Positions 25,332-33,976 of a DNA stretch of 59,018 nt are shown piece after piece. Source of the stretch: Galactobacter valiniphilus (lineage in GTDB: Bacteria > Actinomycetota > Actinomycetes > Actinomycetales > Micrococcaceae); the NCBI RefSeq assembly GCF_003575975.1, contig NZ_QQXK01000027.1, positions 1 through 59,018 of the forward strand. The letters run 5' to 3'. Below the pieces are notes generated by a model. It searched no databases. It was not told the DNA's origin and saw only the letters and a list, made by a program, of their open reading frames with translations. Positions within the stretch are counted from its first letter, which is position 1. Every line of letters begins with the position of its first letter. The position numbers and the translations under genes were made by a program.

Positions 25332-26084
25332 GTGCTTCCCACCTCCCTCGTCACCGTCGCCAGCGACCCCCTCTCCCGACGCGAGCTGAATCGGCTCGCC
25401 ACGCGCCGGGCCATCACCGACACCGTCCTGCGCCTCGCCGAGGCCCAGGAATTCTCGTCGATCACCGTGGATCGCGTGGCCGAGGAGGCCGGCGTCTCGC
25501 GCCGGACCTTCTTCAACTACTTCCGCTCGCTCGAGGAGGCGCTGCACGAGCCGCTGCGAGCGCTCGTCGAGCGGGCTGCGATGAGGATGGACGAGCAAGA
25601 CCCCGTGGGGACCGACATCCTCGGCCTGCTCTCCCGCACCCTCGACGAGATCCTCTCGCTCGAACTGCTGGAACCGACGGCCCGCGTCTTGCTCATCACG
25701 CGCGACCAGCCCCAGCTGCGCGAGGCCGGGTTGCGCACGTGGGACGACTGCGTGCGCGCCCTGGTTCCCCCCGCGGGGCAGGGCACCCCGGCCCTGCGAC
25801 TCTTCCTCTCCACGCTCATCCGCACCGCCATCGCCGCGGCCCAGGCTGCCTTCGAGACGTGGGCAGAGGAACTGCCGGAGGCTCCCGTTGACGAGGCCCA
25901 GGTGATGCGCCTGCGCACCCTCGTGGCGCAGGGACTCGACCTCCTCGGCCACGGCTTTGCCATCCCCGAGTGGCTCAGCGAGGCGGACCTCGCCTCCTGC
26001 CCGCCCGTGCCGGTGAGCGCCGTCGGGCGCCCGTCCCCCTTGCCCTCCCCCACCCACCCCGCCGACGCGTCAGACGCGCGCTAG
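25332..26084 (+). CDS. TetR-family repressor of the MMPL exporter
   Basis: A DNA-binding repressor. The HTH is in the first ~65 residues (RRAITDTVLRLAEAQEFSSI, TVDRVAEEAGVSRRTFFNYF). The remaining part is the helical ligand domain, with a Pro-rich C-terminal tail. The frame starts with GTG at 25332, which has no spaced ribosome binding site, so the message may be leaderless. The MMPL gene begins 15 bases after the stop. The operator at 25282 is the only strong dyad nearby, so I infer control of both genes by this protein, relieved by the exporter's substrate. Confidence 0.9.
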   Translation: MLPTSLVTVASDPLSRRELNRLATRRAITDTVLRLAEAQEFSSITVDRVAEEAGVSRRTFFNYFRSLEEALHEPLRALVERAAMRMDEQDPVGTDILGLLSRTLDEILSLELLEPTARVLLITRDQPQLREAGLRTWDDCVRALVPPAGQGTPALRLFLSTLIRTAIAAAQAAFETWAEELPEAPVDEAQVMRLRTLVAQGLDLLGHGFAIPEWLSEADLASCPPVPVSAVGRPSPLPSPTHPADASDAR

Positions 26085-26099
26085 TTCGAGGACCCCTCC

Positions 26100-29000
26100 A
26101 TGGCTTCCTTCCTGTACCGACTCGGAACCCTCGCCGCCCGCAAGCGCTGGTGGTTCCTCTCCGCCTGGCTCGTGGTCCTCCTGGTCATCGGCGGCTCCGC
26201 CGGCGCCTTCATGGGCAAGCTGAGCAACTCCTTCTCCATTCCGGGCACCGAGACCCAGGTGACCCTGGACAAGATGCGCCAAGAGATCCCCGAACTGGCC
26301 GGCGGCCAGGGCAATGTGGTCTTCCAGAGCAAGGACGGCGCGTTCACGCAGGAGCAAAAGGACACGATCGAGGACAGCCTCCAGGAGCTCAAGGACGAGA
26401 AGCTCGTGGTCGGGGCCATCGCCCCCTTCAGCACGCAGCAGACGCTTGACGAGTCGGCCGACAAGGTCGCCGACGGCGAGGCGGAGATCGCGGCCAACGC
26501 CAAGAAGCTCGCTGACGGCAAGAAGGCGCTGGCCGAGGGCAAGCAGAAGCTCGAGGACGGCAAGAAGCAGATCGAGAAGAACGAGCCCGAGCTCGCCAAG
26601 GCCAAGGCCCAGCTGGAGGATGGCAAGGCCCAGCTCGAGGCGGGCAAGACCAAGCTGGCCGAGGGCCAGCGCGAGTACAACTCCGGCCTGGCGCAGTACC
26701 AAAGCGGCGCGGCCCAGCTCGCCGCCGCCGGGGACAAGATCGCCGCCGGCCAGAAGCAGTACGACGCAGGAGCCAAGCAGCTCAGGGACGGCCGCGCCAA
26801 GCTCGAGGCGGCCGAGAAGCAGCTGGCCGCCGGCCAGAAGCAGTACGACGCGGGCACCAAGGAGTATGCGGCCGGGCTCAAGGAGCTCGAAGCCAAGCGC
26901 CCCGCCTACGAGCAGGGCAAGAAGCAGCTGGCCCAGCTCAACGCCGGACTCAAGGCCATCGCCGAGGGATGCAAGGCCGCCGGCCCCGAGCAGGCCCAGG
27001 CCGCGTGCCGCGATGCGCAGGCCGAGGCCCAGCTGGGCCTGCCCAGCTATGCCGCGGCCCAGCAGCAGGCAGCGGCCGCCCAGAAGCAGCTGGGAGCGTT
27101 CGAGCAGGGCGAGGCCAAGCTCGCCGCCGCAAAGAAGACGCTGGCCGACTCCAAGGCCAAGCTGGCCGCCGGTGCCCAGCAGATCGAGACGAACCGGGCC
27201 AAGCTGACCGCCGCAGAGAAGGAACTGACCGCCGCCAAGGCGCAGCTCGATGCTGGCCGCGCGCAGATCGCCGAGAAGCGCCCGCAGCTCACGGCGGCCA
27301 AGTCCAAGCTGGACGCGGCGGCGGCCCAGCTCGCCAGCGGCCGCGCCGAGATCGCCACAAACGAGAAGAAGCTCGCCGACGGGCAGGCCAAGTACGAGGA
27401 CGGCGCCGCCAAGCTCGCCGATGCGAAGAAGCAGATCGCCGAGGGAGAGAAGGAACTCCCGGCCAACGAGGCCAAGCTCGCCGACGGCGAAAAGCAGCTC
27501 GCGGGCGCCCGCACGCAGCTGGCGCTCGGCCAGCGCAATGCGGACGCAGGCCACGGCATGCGCTTTGTCTCGGAGGACGGCACCACGGCCGTCGCGAACC
27601 TGCAGTTTGAGGGCCAAGCCGAGGCCATCAGCCCGGCCGACCGTCAGAAGCTCCAGGACACCCTGAACCGCGTGACGTCCCAGGGCGTGGAGGTGCTCTA
27701 CTCCAAGGAGATCGTCTCCGACCTCAACTCCTTCTTCGGCCCCGGCGAGGCGATCGGCATGATCATCGCCGCCCTCGTGCTCTTCTTCATGATGGGCACC
27801 CTCGTGGCCGCCGGTCTGCCGCTGCTCATGGCGATCATCGGTGTGGGCGCCGGCGTGGGCGGAACGCTGGCCTTCTCCTCGCTCGTGGAGATGGCCTCGA
27901 TCACCCCGGCCCTGGCGCTCATGCTCGGCCTGGCCGTTGGCATCGACTATTCGCTCTTTATCATGCACAGGCACCGCAAGCAGATGCTGGCCGGCATGCC
28001 CGTCGTCGAGTCCATCGGCACGGCAGTGGGCACCTCGGGCAACGCCGTGGTCTTCGCGGGCCTCACGGTCGTGATCGCGCTGGCGGCGCTCGTGGTGCCG
28101 GGCCTGCCCTTCCTCTCCATCCTCGGCCTCTCGGCCGCCGCCACCGTGGCGCTCTCGGTGCTCGTCTCGCTCACGCTGCTCCCGGCCATCCTCGGCTTCC
28201 TCGGCAAGCGCATGGTCTCGAAGCGGGCCTGGCGCAAGGCCGAGGCGGCCGGCTCCCTGGGCACCCAGGGTGCCCACGCGGCGTCGGGCGCTCAGCTGCC
28301 CGCCGGCGCGGCGGCGGCCGCCGCCGGCACCGCCAAGCCCCAGCGCGGCTGGGGCGCGTTCACGACGCGCCATCCGTGGCTCATCGCCGCCGCCTCGGTC
28401 ATCCTGCTCGCCGTCATCGCCCTGCCGACCGCGCAGCTGCGCACGGCGCTGCCCGACGGCAACCAGGAGGCGTACGGCTCCTCCGCCCAACGCGCCTACG
28501 AGGTGACCTCCGAGCGCTTCGGCGGCGGCTTCAACGGCCCCATCCTGGCCCTCGTGCACCTGCCGGAGGGGTTGAGCGAGGACCAGGCGCAGAACAAGCT
28601 GCTCGACGTCGCCGACCGGCTACGCCAGGCCGACGGGGTCGTGGCGGTCATGCCGGCCGCCACGAACGACGACCGCAGCTACGGCGCGATCCAGATCGTG
28701 CCGACGGACGGCCCGTCCTCCGCCTCCACCGAGAAGCTGGTGCACGAGCTGCGCGAGCAGACCCCGGGGATCGGTGCGGACACAAACACGACCGTGGCGC
28801 TCACGGGCCAGGTCACGGCCCAGATCGACGTCTCGGAGAAGCTCGCGGATGCGCTGCCGCTCTATCTCGGCATCGTGGTTGGCCTCTCGCTCATCCTGCT
28901 GCTGCTCGTCTTCCGCTCGATCGTGGTGCCGCTCCTGGCCACGGCCGGTTTCCTCCTCTCGCTCGCGGCGGCCTTCGGCGCCACCGTGGCGGTGTACCAA

Positions 29001-29537
29001 TGGGGCTGGTTCGGGCCGGTGTTCGACATCCACGTGACGGGCCCGATCATGAGCTTCCTGCCGATCCTGCTCACGGGCATCCTCTTCGGCCTCGCCATGG
29101 ACTATCAGGTCTTCCTCGTCTCGGCGATGCGCGAGGCCTACGCCCACGGCGCCGATCCGCGCGAGGCGGTCAAGGCCGGTTTCCGCAGCTCGGCCCCCGT
29201 GGTCACGGCCGCGGCGCTCATCATGACGAGCGTGTTCGCGGGCTTCATCTTCAGCCACCTGGCGATGATCCGGCCCATCGGCTTTGCCCTGGCCGTGGGC
29301 GTGCTCGCCGACGCGTTTGTGGTGCGCATGACCCTGACGCCGGCCGTCATGACCCTGCTGGGCAAGCACGCCTGGTACATCCCGACGTGGCTGGACCGGA
29401 TCCTGCCCGACGTGGACGTGGAGGGCGCGAAGCTGCTCAAGGACCACGCGGACGCCGAGCATCACGCGGCGGCCGAACCCTCCGGCGGGGACGGCGATCG
29501 CCGCGACGAGGGCGCCCTCGCCGGAGCCTCCCGCTAG
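26100..29537 (+). CDS. MMPL/RND-type transporter with long extracytoplasmic coiled-coil repeat domain
   Basis: 1145 residues. The first membrane helix (about 20-40) is followed by an extracytoplasmic segment of about 450 residues. Most of that (about 115-485) is Lys/Ala/Gln/Leu-rich repeat such as AEGKQKLEDGKKQIEKNEPE, a predicted long helical bundle. Then come the SSD-like membrane block (GMIIAALVLFFMMG onward, with LAVGIDYSLFIMHRHRKQML holding the conserved Asp-Tyr pair), a second periplasmic domain and the second block with GILFGLAMDYQVFLVSAMRE. Members export lipids or drugs using proton flow. The insertion recalls YhgE/Pip-type repeats and could reach through the cell wall. The gene is controlled by the TetR gene upstream. 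Confidence 0.92.
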   Translation: MASFLYRLGTLAARKRWWFLSAWLVVLLVIGGSAGAFMGKLSNSFSIPGTETQVTLDKMRQEIPELAGGQGNVVFQSKDGAFTQEQKDTIEDSLQELKDEKLVVGAIAPFSTQQTLDESADKVADGEAEIAANAKKLADGKKALAEGKQKLEDGKKQIEKNEPELAKAKAQLEDGKAQLEAGKTKLAEGQREYNSGLAQYQSGAAQLAAAGDKIAAGQKQYDAGAKQLRDGRAKLEAAEKQLAAGQKQYDAGTKEYAAGLKELEAKRPAYEQGKKQLAQLNAGLKAIAEGCKAAGPEQAQAACRDAQAEAQLGLPSYAAAQQQAAAAQKQLGAFEQGEAKLAAAKKTLADSKAKLAAGAQQIETNRAKLTAAEKELTAAKAQLDAGRAQIAEKRPQLTAAKSKLDAAAAQLASGRAEIATNEKKLADGQAKYEDGAAKLADAKKQIAEGEKELPANEAKLADGEKQLAGARTQLALGQRNADAGHGMRFVSEDGTTAVANLQFEGQAEAISPADRQKLQDTLNRVTSQGVEVLYSKEIVSDLNSFFGPGEAIGMIIAALVLFFMMGTLVAAGLPLLMAIIGVGAGVGGTLAFSSLVEMASITPALALMLGLAVGIDYSLFIMHRHRKQMLAGMPVVESIGTAVGTSGNAVVFAGLTVVIALAALVVPGLPFLSILGLSAAATVALSVLVSLTLLPAILGFLGKRMVSKRAWRKAEAAGSLGTQGAHAASGAQLPAGAAAAAAGTAKPQRGWGAFTTRHPWLIAAASVILLAVIALPTAQLRTALPDGNQEAYGSSAQRAYEVTSERFGGGFNGPILALVHLPEGLSEDQAQNKLLDVADRLRQADGVVAVMPAATNDDRSYGAIQIVPTDGPSSASTEKLVHELREQTPGIGADTNTTVALTGQVTAQIDVSEKLADALPLYLGIVVGLSLILLLLVFRSIVVPLLATAGFLLSLAAAFGATVAVYQWGWFGPVFDIHVTGPIMSFLPILLTGILFGLAMDYQVFLVSAMREAYAHGADPREAVKAGFRSSAPVVTAAALIMTSVFAGFIFSHLAMIRPIGFALAVGVLADAFVVRMTLTPAVMTLLGKHAWYIPTWLDRILPDVDVEGAKLLKDHADAEHHAAAEPSGGDGDRRDEGALAGASR

Positions 29538-30148
29538 CGCCGGAGGCGGGCGCGGAACGCGTCGGTGGTGATGACGCCGGCCAGGAGATCCACGTAGTCG
29601 CTGATCATCGCGACGGGATCCACCTCGGCCGGCGTCGCGAGCCACCGCGTCTCGATGCCCTCGATCATGGCGAGCAGGCCCCTGGCCAGCGCGGCGGCGT
29701 CAGTGTCCGGGCGGATCTCCCCGCGCGTGATGCCCGTGGAGACGGCGCGCTCCACGACCTCGTCCACGAGCTCGAAGTGGCCGCGCAGCCAGTCGTGGGC
29801 CGGGTGCTGCGGATCGGTGGCGAGCAGCCGCAGCTCCGCGAAAAAGCGGACGGTCCCCGGCTTCTTCTGGTTGTTGCGCATGAGCTCGACCCACGCCTGG
29901 ATCCCGTTCCAACCCTCGCCCTTCGCCCCGGCCCAGACCTCGTCCCTGACGGTGCGATCGCGGCGACTGAGGGCCGCGGAGAGCAGCGCCCGCTTGTCGG
30001 CGAAGTGTTCGGCCAGCACGTCAACGCCCAGCCCGGCGCGGTCGGCAATGGCTACGAGGGACGCGTCAGCGTACCCCCCGTCGGAGAACTCCTCGAGGGC
30101 CGCCCGGATCAGCCGGGCCCGAGGGGTCGAGAGATGCACAAGGTTCAC
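29534..30148 (-). CDS. TetR-family regulator
   Basis: 204 residues. HTH: STPRARLIRAALEEFSDGGY, with ASLVAIADRAGLGVDVLAEHF. The C-terminal domain includes PAHDWLRGHFELVDEVVERAV, which is also found in the decayed neighbour at 30239. The GTG at 30148 is chosen for GAGGAG 9 bases upstream. It overlaps the end of the convergent MMPL gene by 4 bases. Its targets are unknown; it may also affect the exporter. Confidence 0.9.
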   Translation of the reverse strand: MNLVHLSTPRARLIRAALEEFSDGGYADASLVAIADRAGLGVDVLAEHFADKRALLSAALSRRDRTVRDEVWAGAKGEGWNGIQAWVELMRNNQKKPGTVRFFAELRLLATDPQHPAHDWLRGHFELVDEVVERAVSTGITRGEIRPDTDAAALARGLLAMIEGIETRWLATPAEVDPVAMISDYVDLLAGVITTDAFRARLRR

Positions 30149-30238
30149 GATCGGATGCTCCTCGGCGCCGCGAACGCTCCAGCGCGCGGCAGCCGGGCGG
30201 TCATTCGGCGGCGGGCGAGACCCGGTACCTGGCCTCAA

Positions 30239-30791
30239 TCAGCCCCAGTAGCTCGTTCGCGATTTTGACGGGGCCTGGTCGTCGTCGAGCACGCGGGCCA
30301 CGAGCGCCGCCGGGAAGACGCCCATCATCTGCCGCACTACGAGGTCGGCGTCGATGGTGGGGAGCATCTCACCGTCCTCAATACCGGTCGCCACCGCGTG
30401 GCGCGTGAACCCGTCGATGAACTCGTAACGAAGCGTGGCTCAATCGTGGGCCGGGTGCGCCTTGTCCAGCCCCCCGACCAGCATGTCGACGCAGAACAGG
30501 AAGAACCCGGGCACCGCGTTCAGGGCCTCGATGCCGTACACGACCGAGCGCAGGGCCTCCCAGCCGCGATCCGGGCGGGCGTCGTACACCTTTTCGCCGG
30601 CCCCGCGGCTCGCCAGCGAGAGCGCGGAGGTCAGCAACGCGACGTCCGTGGGAAAGCGACCACGCACCTCCGCGACGCTGACCCCGGCGGCATCGGCGAT
30701 CTGCTCCACCGTGGTGCTGAGACCGTGCTGGCCGTAGAGGCGCTAGGCGCTAGGCGCTGATGAGGATCCGCAACCCGGTGCGATCCCCCAT
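30239..30791 (-). pseudogene. decayed TetR-family regulator, paralogue of the neighbour
   Basis: The ATG at 30791 opens MGDRTGLRILISA, then a TAG inside a triplicated 7-bp repeat breaks the frame. RLYGQHGLSTTVEQIADAAG continues in another frame. At 30440-30442 a TGA replaces the Trp codon expected from the neighbour (PAHDW there, PAHD-stop here). The same frame then runs on (YEFIDGFTRHAVATGIEDG) to a stop at 30239. At least two lesions point to a real pseudogene. The closest relative in the window is the intact gene at 29534, so a duplication followed by decay is likely. Confidence 0.85.
30738..30758. repeat. 7-bp tandem repeat (AGGCGCT x3) in the tetR pseudogene
   Basis: AGGCGCT occurs three times in a row at 30738-30744, 30745-30751 and 30752-30758. 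It lies at the junction between helix 1 and the HTH coding part. Each added unit shifts the reading frame by one, a slipped-strand type of mutation. Confidence 0.9.
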
Positions 30792-31162
30792 GGCGGATCC
30801 GGCCGGCAAGGGCAGGGGTGTGACATGGCGGTCTACTCCTGGGGGCGGCGGAACGGGAACGGCGCAAGGACTGTGGGCTGAATCTTATCTTTCCGATGAT
30901 CCCTTTCCAGCGAGAACAAGCCGCATCACGACACCGAGGCCGCCAGAGCATGACAAAAGAACGCCCCGCGTATCCCCCAAGATCACGCGGACCGTCCCCA
31001 TGTCAGTCGTCTCATCAGGCGCATCCTCGCGGATTTGCTTGATTGACAATGACTTTACACAAGGACACAGCGAAAGGCAAGATGGAGCATTCTCGACCAT
31101 CACTATTCTTCCGCCCCGATGAATCGAGGAATGACTTTGGCGTCGCGGCTACGATCGACAGG
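30792..31162. other. 371-bp spacer, AT-richer than its surroundings
   Basis: The stretch has noticeably more A/T (for example 30885-30915 and 31035-31130) than the genes around it. TTGACA occurs at 31043-31048 but without a clear -10. A minus-strand frame of about 70 codons crosses the region without protein-like character. No RNA gene is evident. It may be acquired or decayed DNA. Confidence 0.4.
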
Positions 31163-31621
31163 ATGAGCACCCCTTCCGAGGACGCAACCCTCCACCGTTC
31201 AACGCTCGAGGCGATGCCAGCCCTCACCTGGCACGCCCTCGCCCGCCTGCGTCAGGACGTCTTTGTCGTGGAACAGGAGTGCGCCTACCCGGACCTGGAC
31301 GGGCGCGACGCCGAGCCCGGCGCCTCCCACCTGTGGATCGAGGACGAGGCGGGCGCGGTCATCGCCACCCTGCGCATCCTCCACGAACACGGCGGCACCG
31401 CCCGCCGCATCGGCCGCGTCGCCACGCGCGAGGACGCTCGCGGCCGCGGGGTCATGGGGCGCTTGCTCGCCGCGGCGATCGAAGACTGCGCCGGACACGA
31501 GATCGAGATCGAGGCCCAGGCGCACCTGCAGGGCTGGTACGAGCGCTTCGGTTTTGTGCGCAGCGGCGACGAGTTCCTCGAGGACGGGATCCCGCACGTG
31601 CCCATGGTGCGCGCCGCCTGA
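31163..31621 (+). CDS. GNAT acetyltransferase, ElaA family
   Basis: 152 residues matching ElaA-like acetyltransferases: LARLRQDVFVVEQECAYPDL at the N-terminus, IGRVATREDARGRGVMGRLL as the acetyl-CoA loop and EAQAHLQGWYERFGFVRSG, DEFLEDGIPHVPM at the C-terminus. The substrate is unknown; the family is widespread and poorly characterised. The ATG at 31163 has ACAGG only a few bases before it. Expressed alone or with the VOC gene 112 bases downstream. Confidence 0.9.
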   Translation: MSTPSEDATLHRSTLEAMPALTWHALARLRQDVFVVEQECAYPDLDGRDAEPGASHLWIEDEAGAVIATLRILHEHGGTARRIGRVATREDARGRGVMGRLLAAAIEDCAGHEIEIEAQAHLQGWYERFGFVRSGDEFLEDGIPHVPMVRAA

Positions 31622-31733
31622 GGCGCCGCTCCGGCACCCACTGACGCGGCCGCCGTCGTGCCCTAGGCTGAGTCCCCAGCGCCGCCACCGGCGGCGGCGG
31701 CCCAACGGCCGCCCGCACGAGGCAAGGATTCCC

Positions 31734-32150
31734 ATGGCCCGCATGATCTTCGTCAATCTGCCCGTGAGCAATTTGGACGTCGCGGACGCCTTCTACGACG
31801 GCCTCGGCTTCACCAAGATCGGCCCGTTCTCTAACGACGTCGCGAGCGCGTGGCGGATCGACGAGAACATCTGGGTCATGCTTCTGCTCCCCGGCTTCTA
31901 CTCAACCTTCCTGCGCGAGGGCGACCAGCCGAGCACCCCCAGCGGCACGCAGCAGAAGCTCAACGCGCTTTCCGCCGACTCGCGCGAGGAGGTCGATGCC
32001 TTCGTGGCCGCCGCCGCGACGCACGGCGGCCGCGTATACCGCCCCGCGGTCGAGGAGATGCCGGGCATGTACGGCGCGGCGGTCAAGGATCCCGACGGCC
32101 ACGTCTGGGAAATCATGTGGATGGACCCGGCGCTCGCGGGCGGCGCCTGA
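31734..32150 (+). CDS. VOC-family (glyoxalase-like) protein
   Basis: 138 residues of the vicinal-oxygen-chelate fold: MIFVNLPVSNLDVADAFYDG, LGFTKIGPFS in the first beta-alpha-beta-beta-beta unit, and AAVKDPDGHVWEIMWMD in the second. It resembles PhnB/lactoylglutathione-lyase-like proteins of unknown function; metal ligands are not obvious apart from the His and Glu of GHVWEI. The ATG at 31734 follows AAGGA by 6 bases. A strong hairpin follows the stop. Confidence 0.88.
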   Translation: MARMIFVNLPVSNLDVADAFYDGLGFTKIGPFSNDVASAWRIDENIWVMLLLPGFYSTFLREGDQPSTPSGTQQKLNALSADSREEVDAFVAAAATHGGRVYRPAVEEMPGMYGAAVKDPDGHVWEIMWMDPALAGGA

Positions 32151-32182
32151 GCGCTTCGCGCCCGCACCGAGGGCAACGAACG

Positions 32183-32220
32183 ACGGCGGGCGGCCGGGCG
32201 CGAACCCGGCCGCCCGCCGT
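32183..32220. terminator. 16-bp hairpin between convergent genes
   Basis: ACGGCGGGCGGCCGGG (32183-32198) pairs exactly with 32205-32220 around a 6-base loop. It lies between the VOC stop and the convergent ATP-grasp stop, so it probably serves both. Confidence 0.75.
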
Positions 32221-32232
32221 TCGCGCGCCCGG

Positions 32233-33477
32233 CTACGGGGCCGGGTGCCAGCGCTTGAACTTGCGGTGCTGGTTCACGAGCGAGGCGGCGATGTAGAACC
32301 AGCGGCGCGGGTGCGTCTCGGCCATGTAGACGAGCGGGTGGGAGTGCCCGCCGCGCTTGAGCAGGCGCTTGATCGTGGCCTGCAGATCCGCCGGGACGTA
32401 GCGGCGCAGGAGCGACTTGGGCAGCACGGAGTAGAGGTGCTCGCGCGTGGCGTGGACGAAGGCCTCGTCCTGGCGCAGGCCGTCCTCGAGGAACTCCTCG
32501 ACGTAGAAGCGGGCCACGTTGTTGCCCGCCGCCGTGACGTAGAAGTGGTTGCGCCCCAGGCGCGGGTTGAGCTCGAAGTAGCGGTAGGAGCCGTCGCGCG
32601 GGTCGTACTTGAGGTCGAACATGGCAAAGCCGCGCCAGCCCAGGTCCTGCAGCATGCGCCGGCCCGTCTCCACGACCTCCGGGTAGGCGCCCGAAACGAT
32701 CGCGGCGGAGTTGCCGAGCGCGCCGGGGGCGTGCTCCTCCACGACCACGCGGCCCGCCGCGCCGAAGCGGACGTTGCCCGCCTTGTCGGCAAAGAAGGTC
32801 ACGAGGTGCATGCCGGAGTCGGGGCCGGGGATGAGGTCCTGGACCACAAAGCCTGCGGCGTAGCCCGCGGCCTCGGCGTCCGCGACGAGGCGGGCCAGTT
32901 CCTCGGCCGAGGCGACGGTGTGGACCTTCTTCTGGCCGGGGAACTCGACGTCGTGCCAGGCCACCGAGTCGGAGGCCTTGACGATGGCGGGGTAGCCCAC
33001 GCCGGCGGCGAGCGCGGCGGCCGGGGCGTCGTCGCCCAGGCGAACCACGGCGGTGGCGGGCGTGGGGACGCCGCGCTCGGCGCAGAGGGCGTCGAATCCC
33101 TCCTTGGTGGTCACGGCCAGGAGCGGCTCGAGGTCGGCGTAGGGCACCACGGCCCAGGGCTCCAGGCGCTCGCGGTGCTCCACGATGAGCCGCGTGTGCG
33201 GGTCGTTGGAGGCCAGGAGCAGCACCTTGCGGGTGCCGTTCAGGGAGAGCTCGCGCGCCTGCGCCTCGACGAAGGCGAGCAGGCCCGCCTCGTCGGCGTG
33301 GTCGGCGAAGACGCGGGCCTGGACGATCCGGGAGTGCGCCAGCAGGCCGGTTATCACGGAGGGGATCGCCACGGAGGTCACACCGTAGGCCTCGTGGAAC
33401 TCCCTGGCCAGCGAGTAGGCCCCGATGTCGCCGCCCAGGATGAGGGGGACGAAGGGCTGGGAATCCTCGATGCGCAT
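32233..33477 (-). CDS. ATP-grasp carboxylate-amine ligase
   Basis: 414 residues. The N-terminal domain begins FVPLILGGDIGAYSLAREFH. The ATP-grasp core has YPAIVKASDS (ATP Lys), a flexible loop, VVQDLIPG and FMFDLKYDP-like metal residues (FAMFDLKYD, YFELNPRLGRNH with Glu and Asn). Such enzymes join a carboxylate and an amine through an acyl phosphate. Relatives include D-aspartate ligases of peptidoglycan cross-bridges, but the substrate here is unproven. The ATG at 33477 is the family-like start. Upstream lies the csoR promoter region, read in the other direction. Confidence 0.85.
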   Translation of the reverse strand: MRIEDSQPFVPLILGGDIGAYSLAREFHEAYGVTSVAIPSVITGLLAHSRIVQARVFADHADEAGLLAFVEAQARELSLNGTRKVLLLASNDPHTRLIVEHRERLEPWAVVPYADLEPLLAVTTKEGFDALCAERGVPTPATAVVRLGDDAPAAALAAGVGYPAIVKASDSVAWHDVEFPGQKKVHTVASAEELARLVADAEAAGYAAGFVVQDLIPGPDSGMHLVTFFADKAGNVRFGAAGRVVVEEHAPGALGNSAAIVSGAYPEVVETGRRMLQDLGWRGFAMFDLKYDPRDGSYRYFELNPRLGRNHFYVTAAGNNVARFYVEEFLEDGLRQDEAFVHATREHLYSVLPKSLLRRYVPADLQATIKRLLKRGGHSHPLVYMAETHPRRWFYIAASLVNQHRKFKRWHPAP

Positions 33478-33518
33478 GGGCTTCAGCCTACCGAGCGCCG
33501 CGCGCGAGCCGCGCCACA

Positions 33519-33562
33519 TACCCCCTAGGGGTACTTGCGACCGTACCCCTAGGGGGTATAAA
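33519..33562 (+). promoter_or_regulatory. csoR promoter with two CsoR operators
   Basis: The operators TACCCC-CTA-GGGGTA (33519-33533) and TACCCC-TAG-GGGGTA (33544-33558) have 3-nt spacers and centres 25 bp apart. TTGCGA (33535-33540) and TATAAA (33557-33562) form a -35/-10 pair with a 16-bp gap, covered by the operators. Transcription should start about 33569-33572, at the csoR ATG, so the message is probably leaderless. Confidence 0.85.
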
Positions 33563-33571
33563 GTTCTCGCC

Positions 33572-33886
33572 ATGAGCGAGCAAGAGCACACCACCCACGG
33601 CTACTCCGCCGACAAGGAGGCCCTCCTGAAGCGGCTGCGCCGCATCGAAGGCCAGGTGCGCGGCGTCTCGCGCATGGTGGACGAGGACAACTACTGCATC
33701 GACGTCCTCACCCAGATCTCCGCCGTGAACGCCGCCCTGCACAAGGTCTCGCTCGCCCTCGTGCAGGACCACATCGGGCACTGCGTCGTGGACGCCGCCG
33801 CCCGCTCCGCCGAGACCGGGGACGCCACCATCGTGGCCGACAAGGTCGAGGAGACGGCGGTCGCCATCGGCCGCCTGCTGCGCTAG
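33572..33886 (+). CDS. csoR: copper-sensing repressor CsoR
   Basis: A 104-residue all-helical repressor released from DNA by Cu(I). The copper ligands Cys42 (DNYC), His67 and Cys71 (DHIGHC) are all present, the C-H-C set of true CsoR. LLKRLRRIEGQVRGVSRMV is helix 1. It is the first gene of csoR-copZ-copA and is preceded by two operators and a strong promoter. There is no ribosome binding site before the ATG, consistent with a leaderless transcript. Compare the CstR-like paralogue at 16222, which lacks the His. Confidence 0.95.
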   Translation: MSEQEHTTHGYSADKEALLKRLRRIEGQVRGVSRMVDEDNYCIDVLTQISAVNAALHKVSLALVQDHIGHCVVDAAARSAETGDATIVADKVEETAVAIGRLLR

Positions 33887-33976
33887 CCGCCCCGTTCCCA
33901 CCCCACGTGGGCCGGCACCCACCCGGCCACCCGCCGTCGTGCCCTTGATCAGGGCCCGCCACCCCAAGGAGTCAGC

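Noticed and set aside
26500-27560. Repetitive DNA in the MMPL gene considered as tandem repeats
   Set aside because: The similarity is at the protein level (heptad-like Lys/Ala/Leu pattern); the DNA units are not conserved enough.
30440-30442. Second in-frame TGA considered as selenocysteine
   Set aside because: The neighbouring paralogue has Trp here, not Cys. The gene is also broken elsewhere, so a simple nonsense change is the better reading.
30885-31103. 72-codon minus-strand frame in the AT-richer spacer
   Set aside because: No homology recognised and no binding site. It lies in a region that looks decayed.
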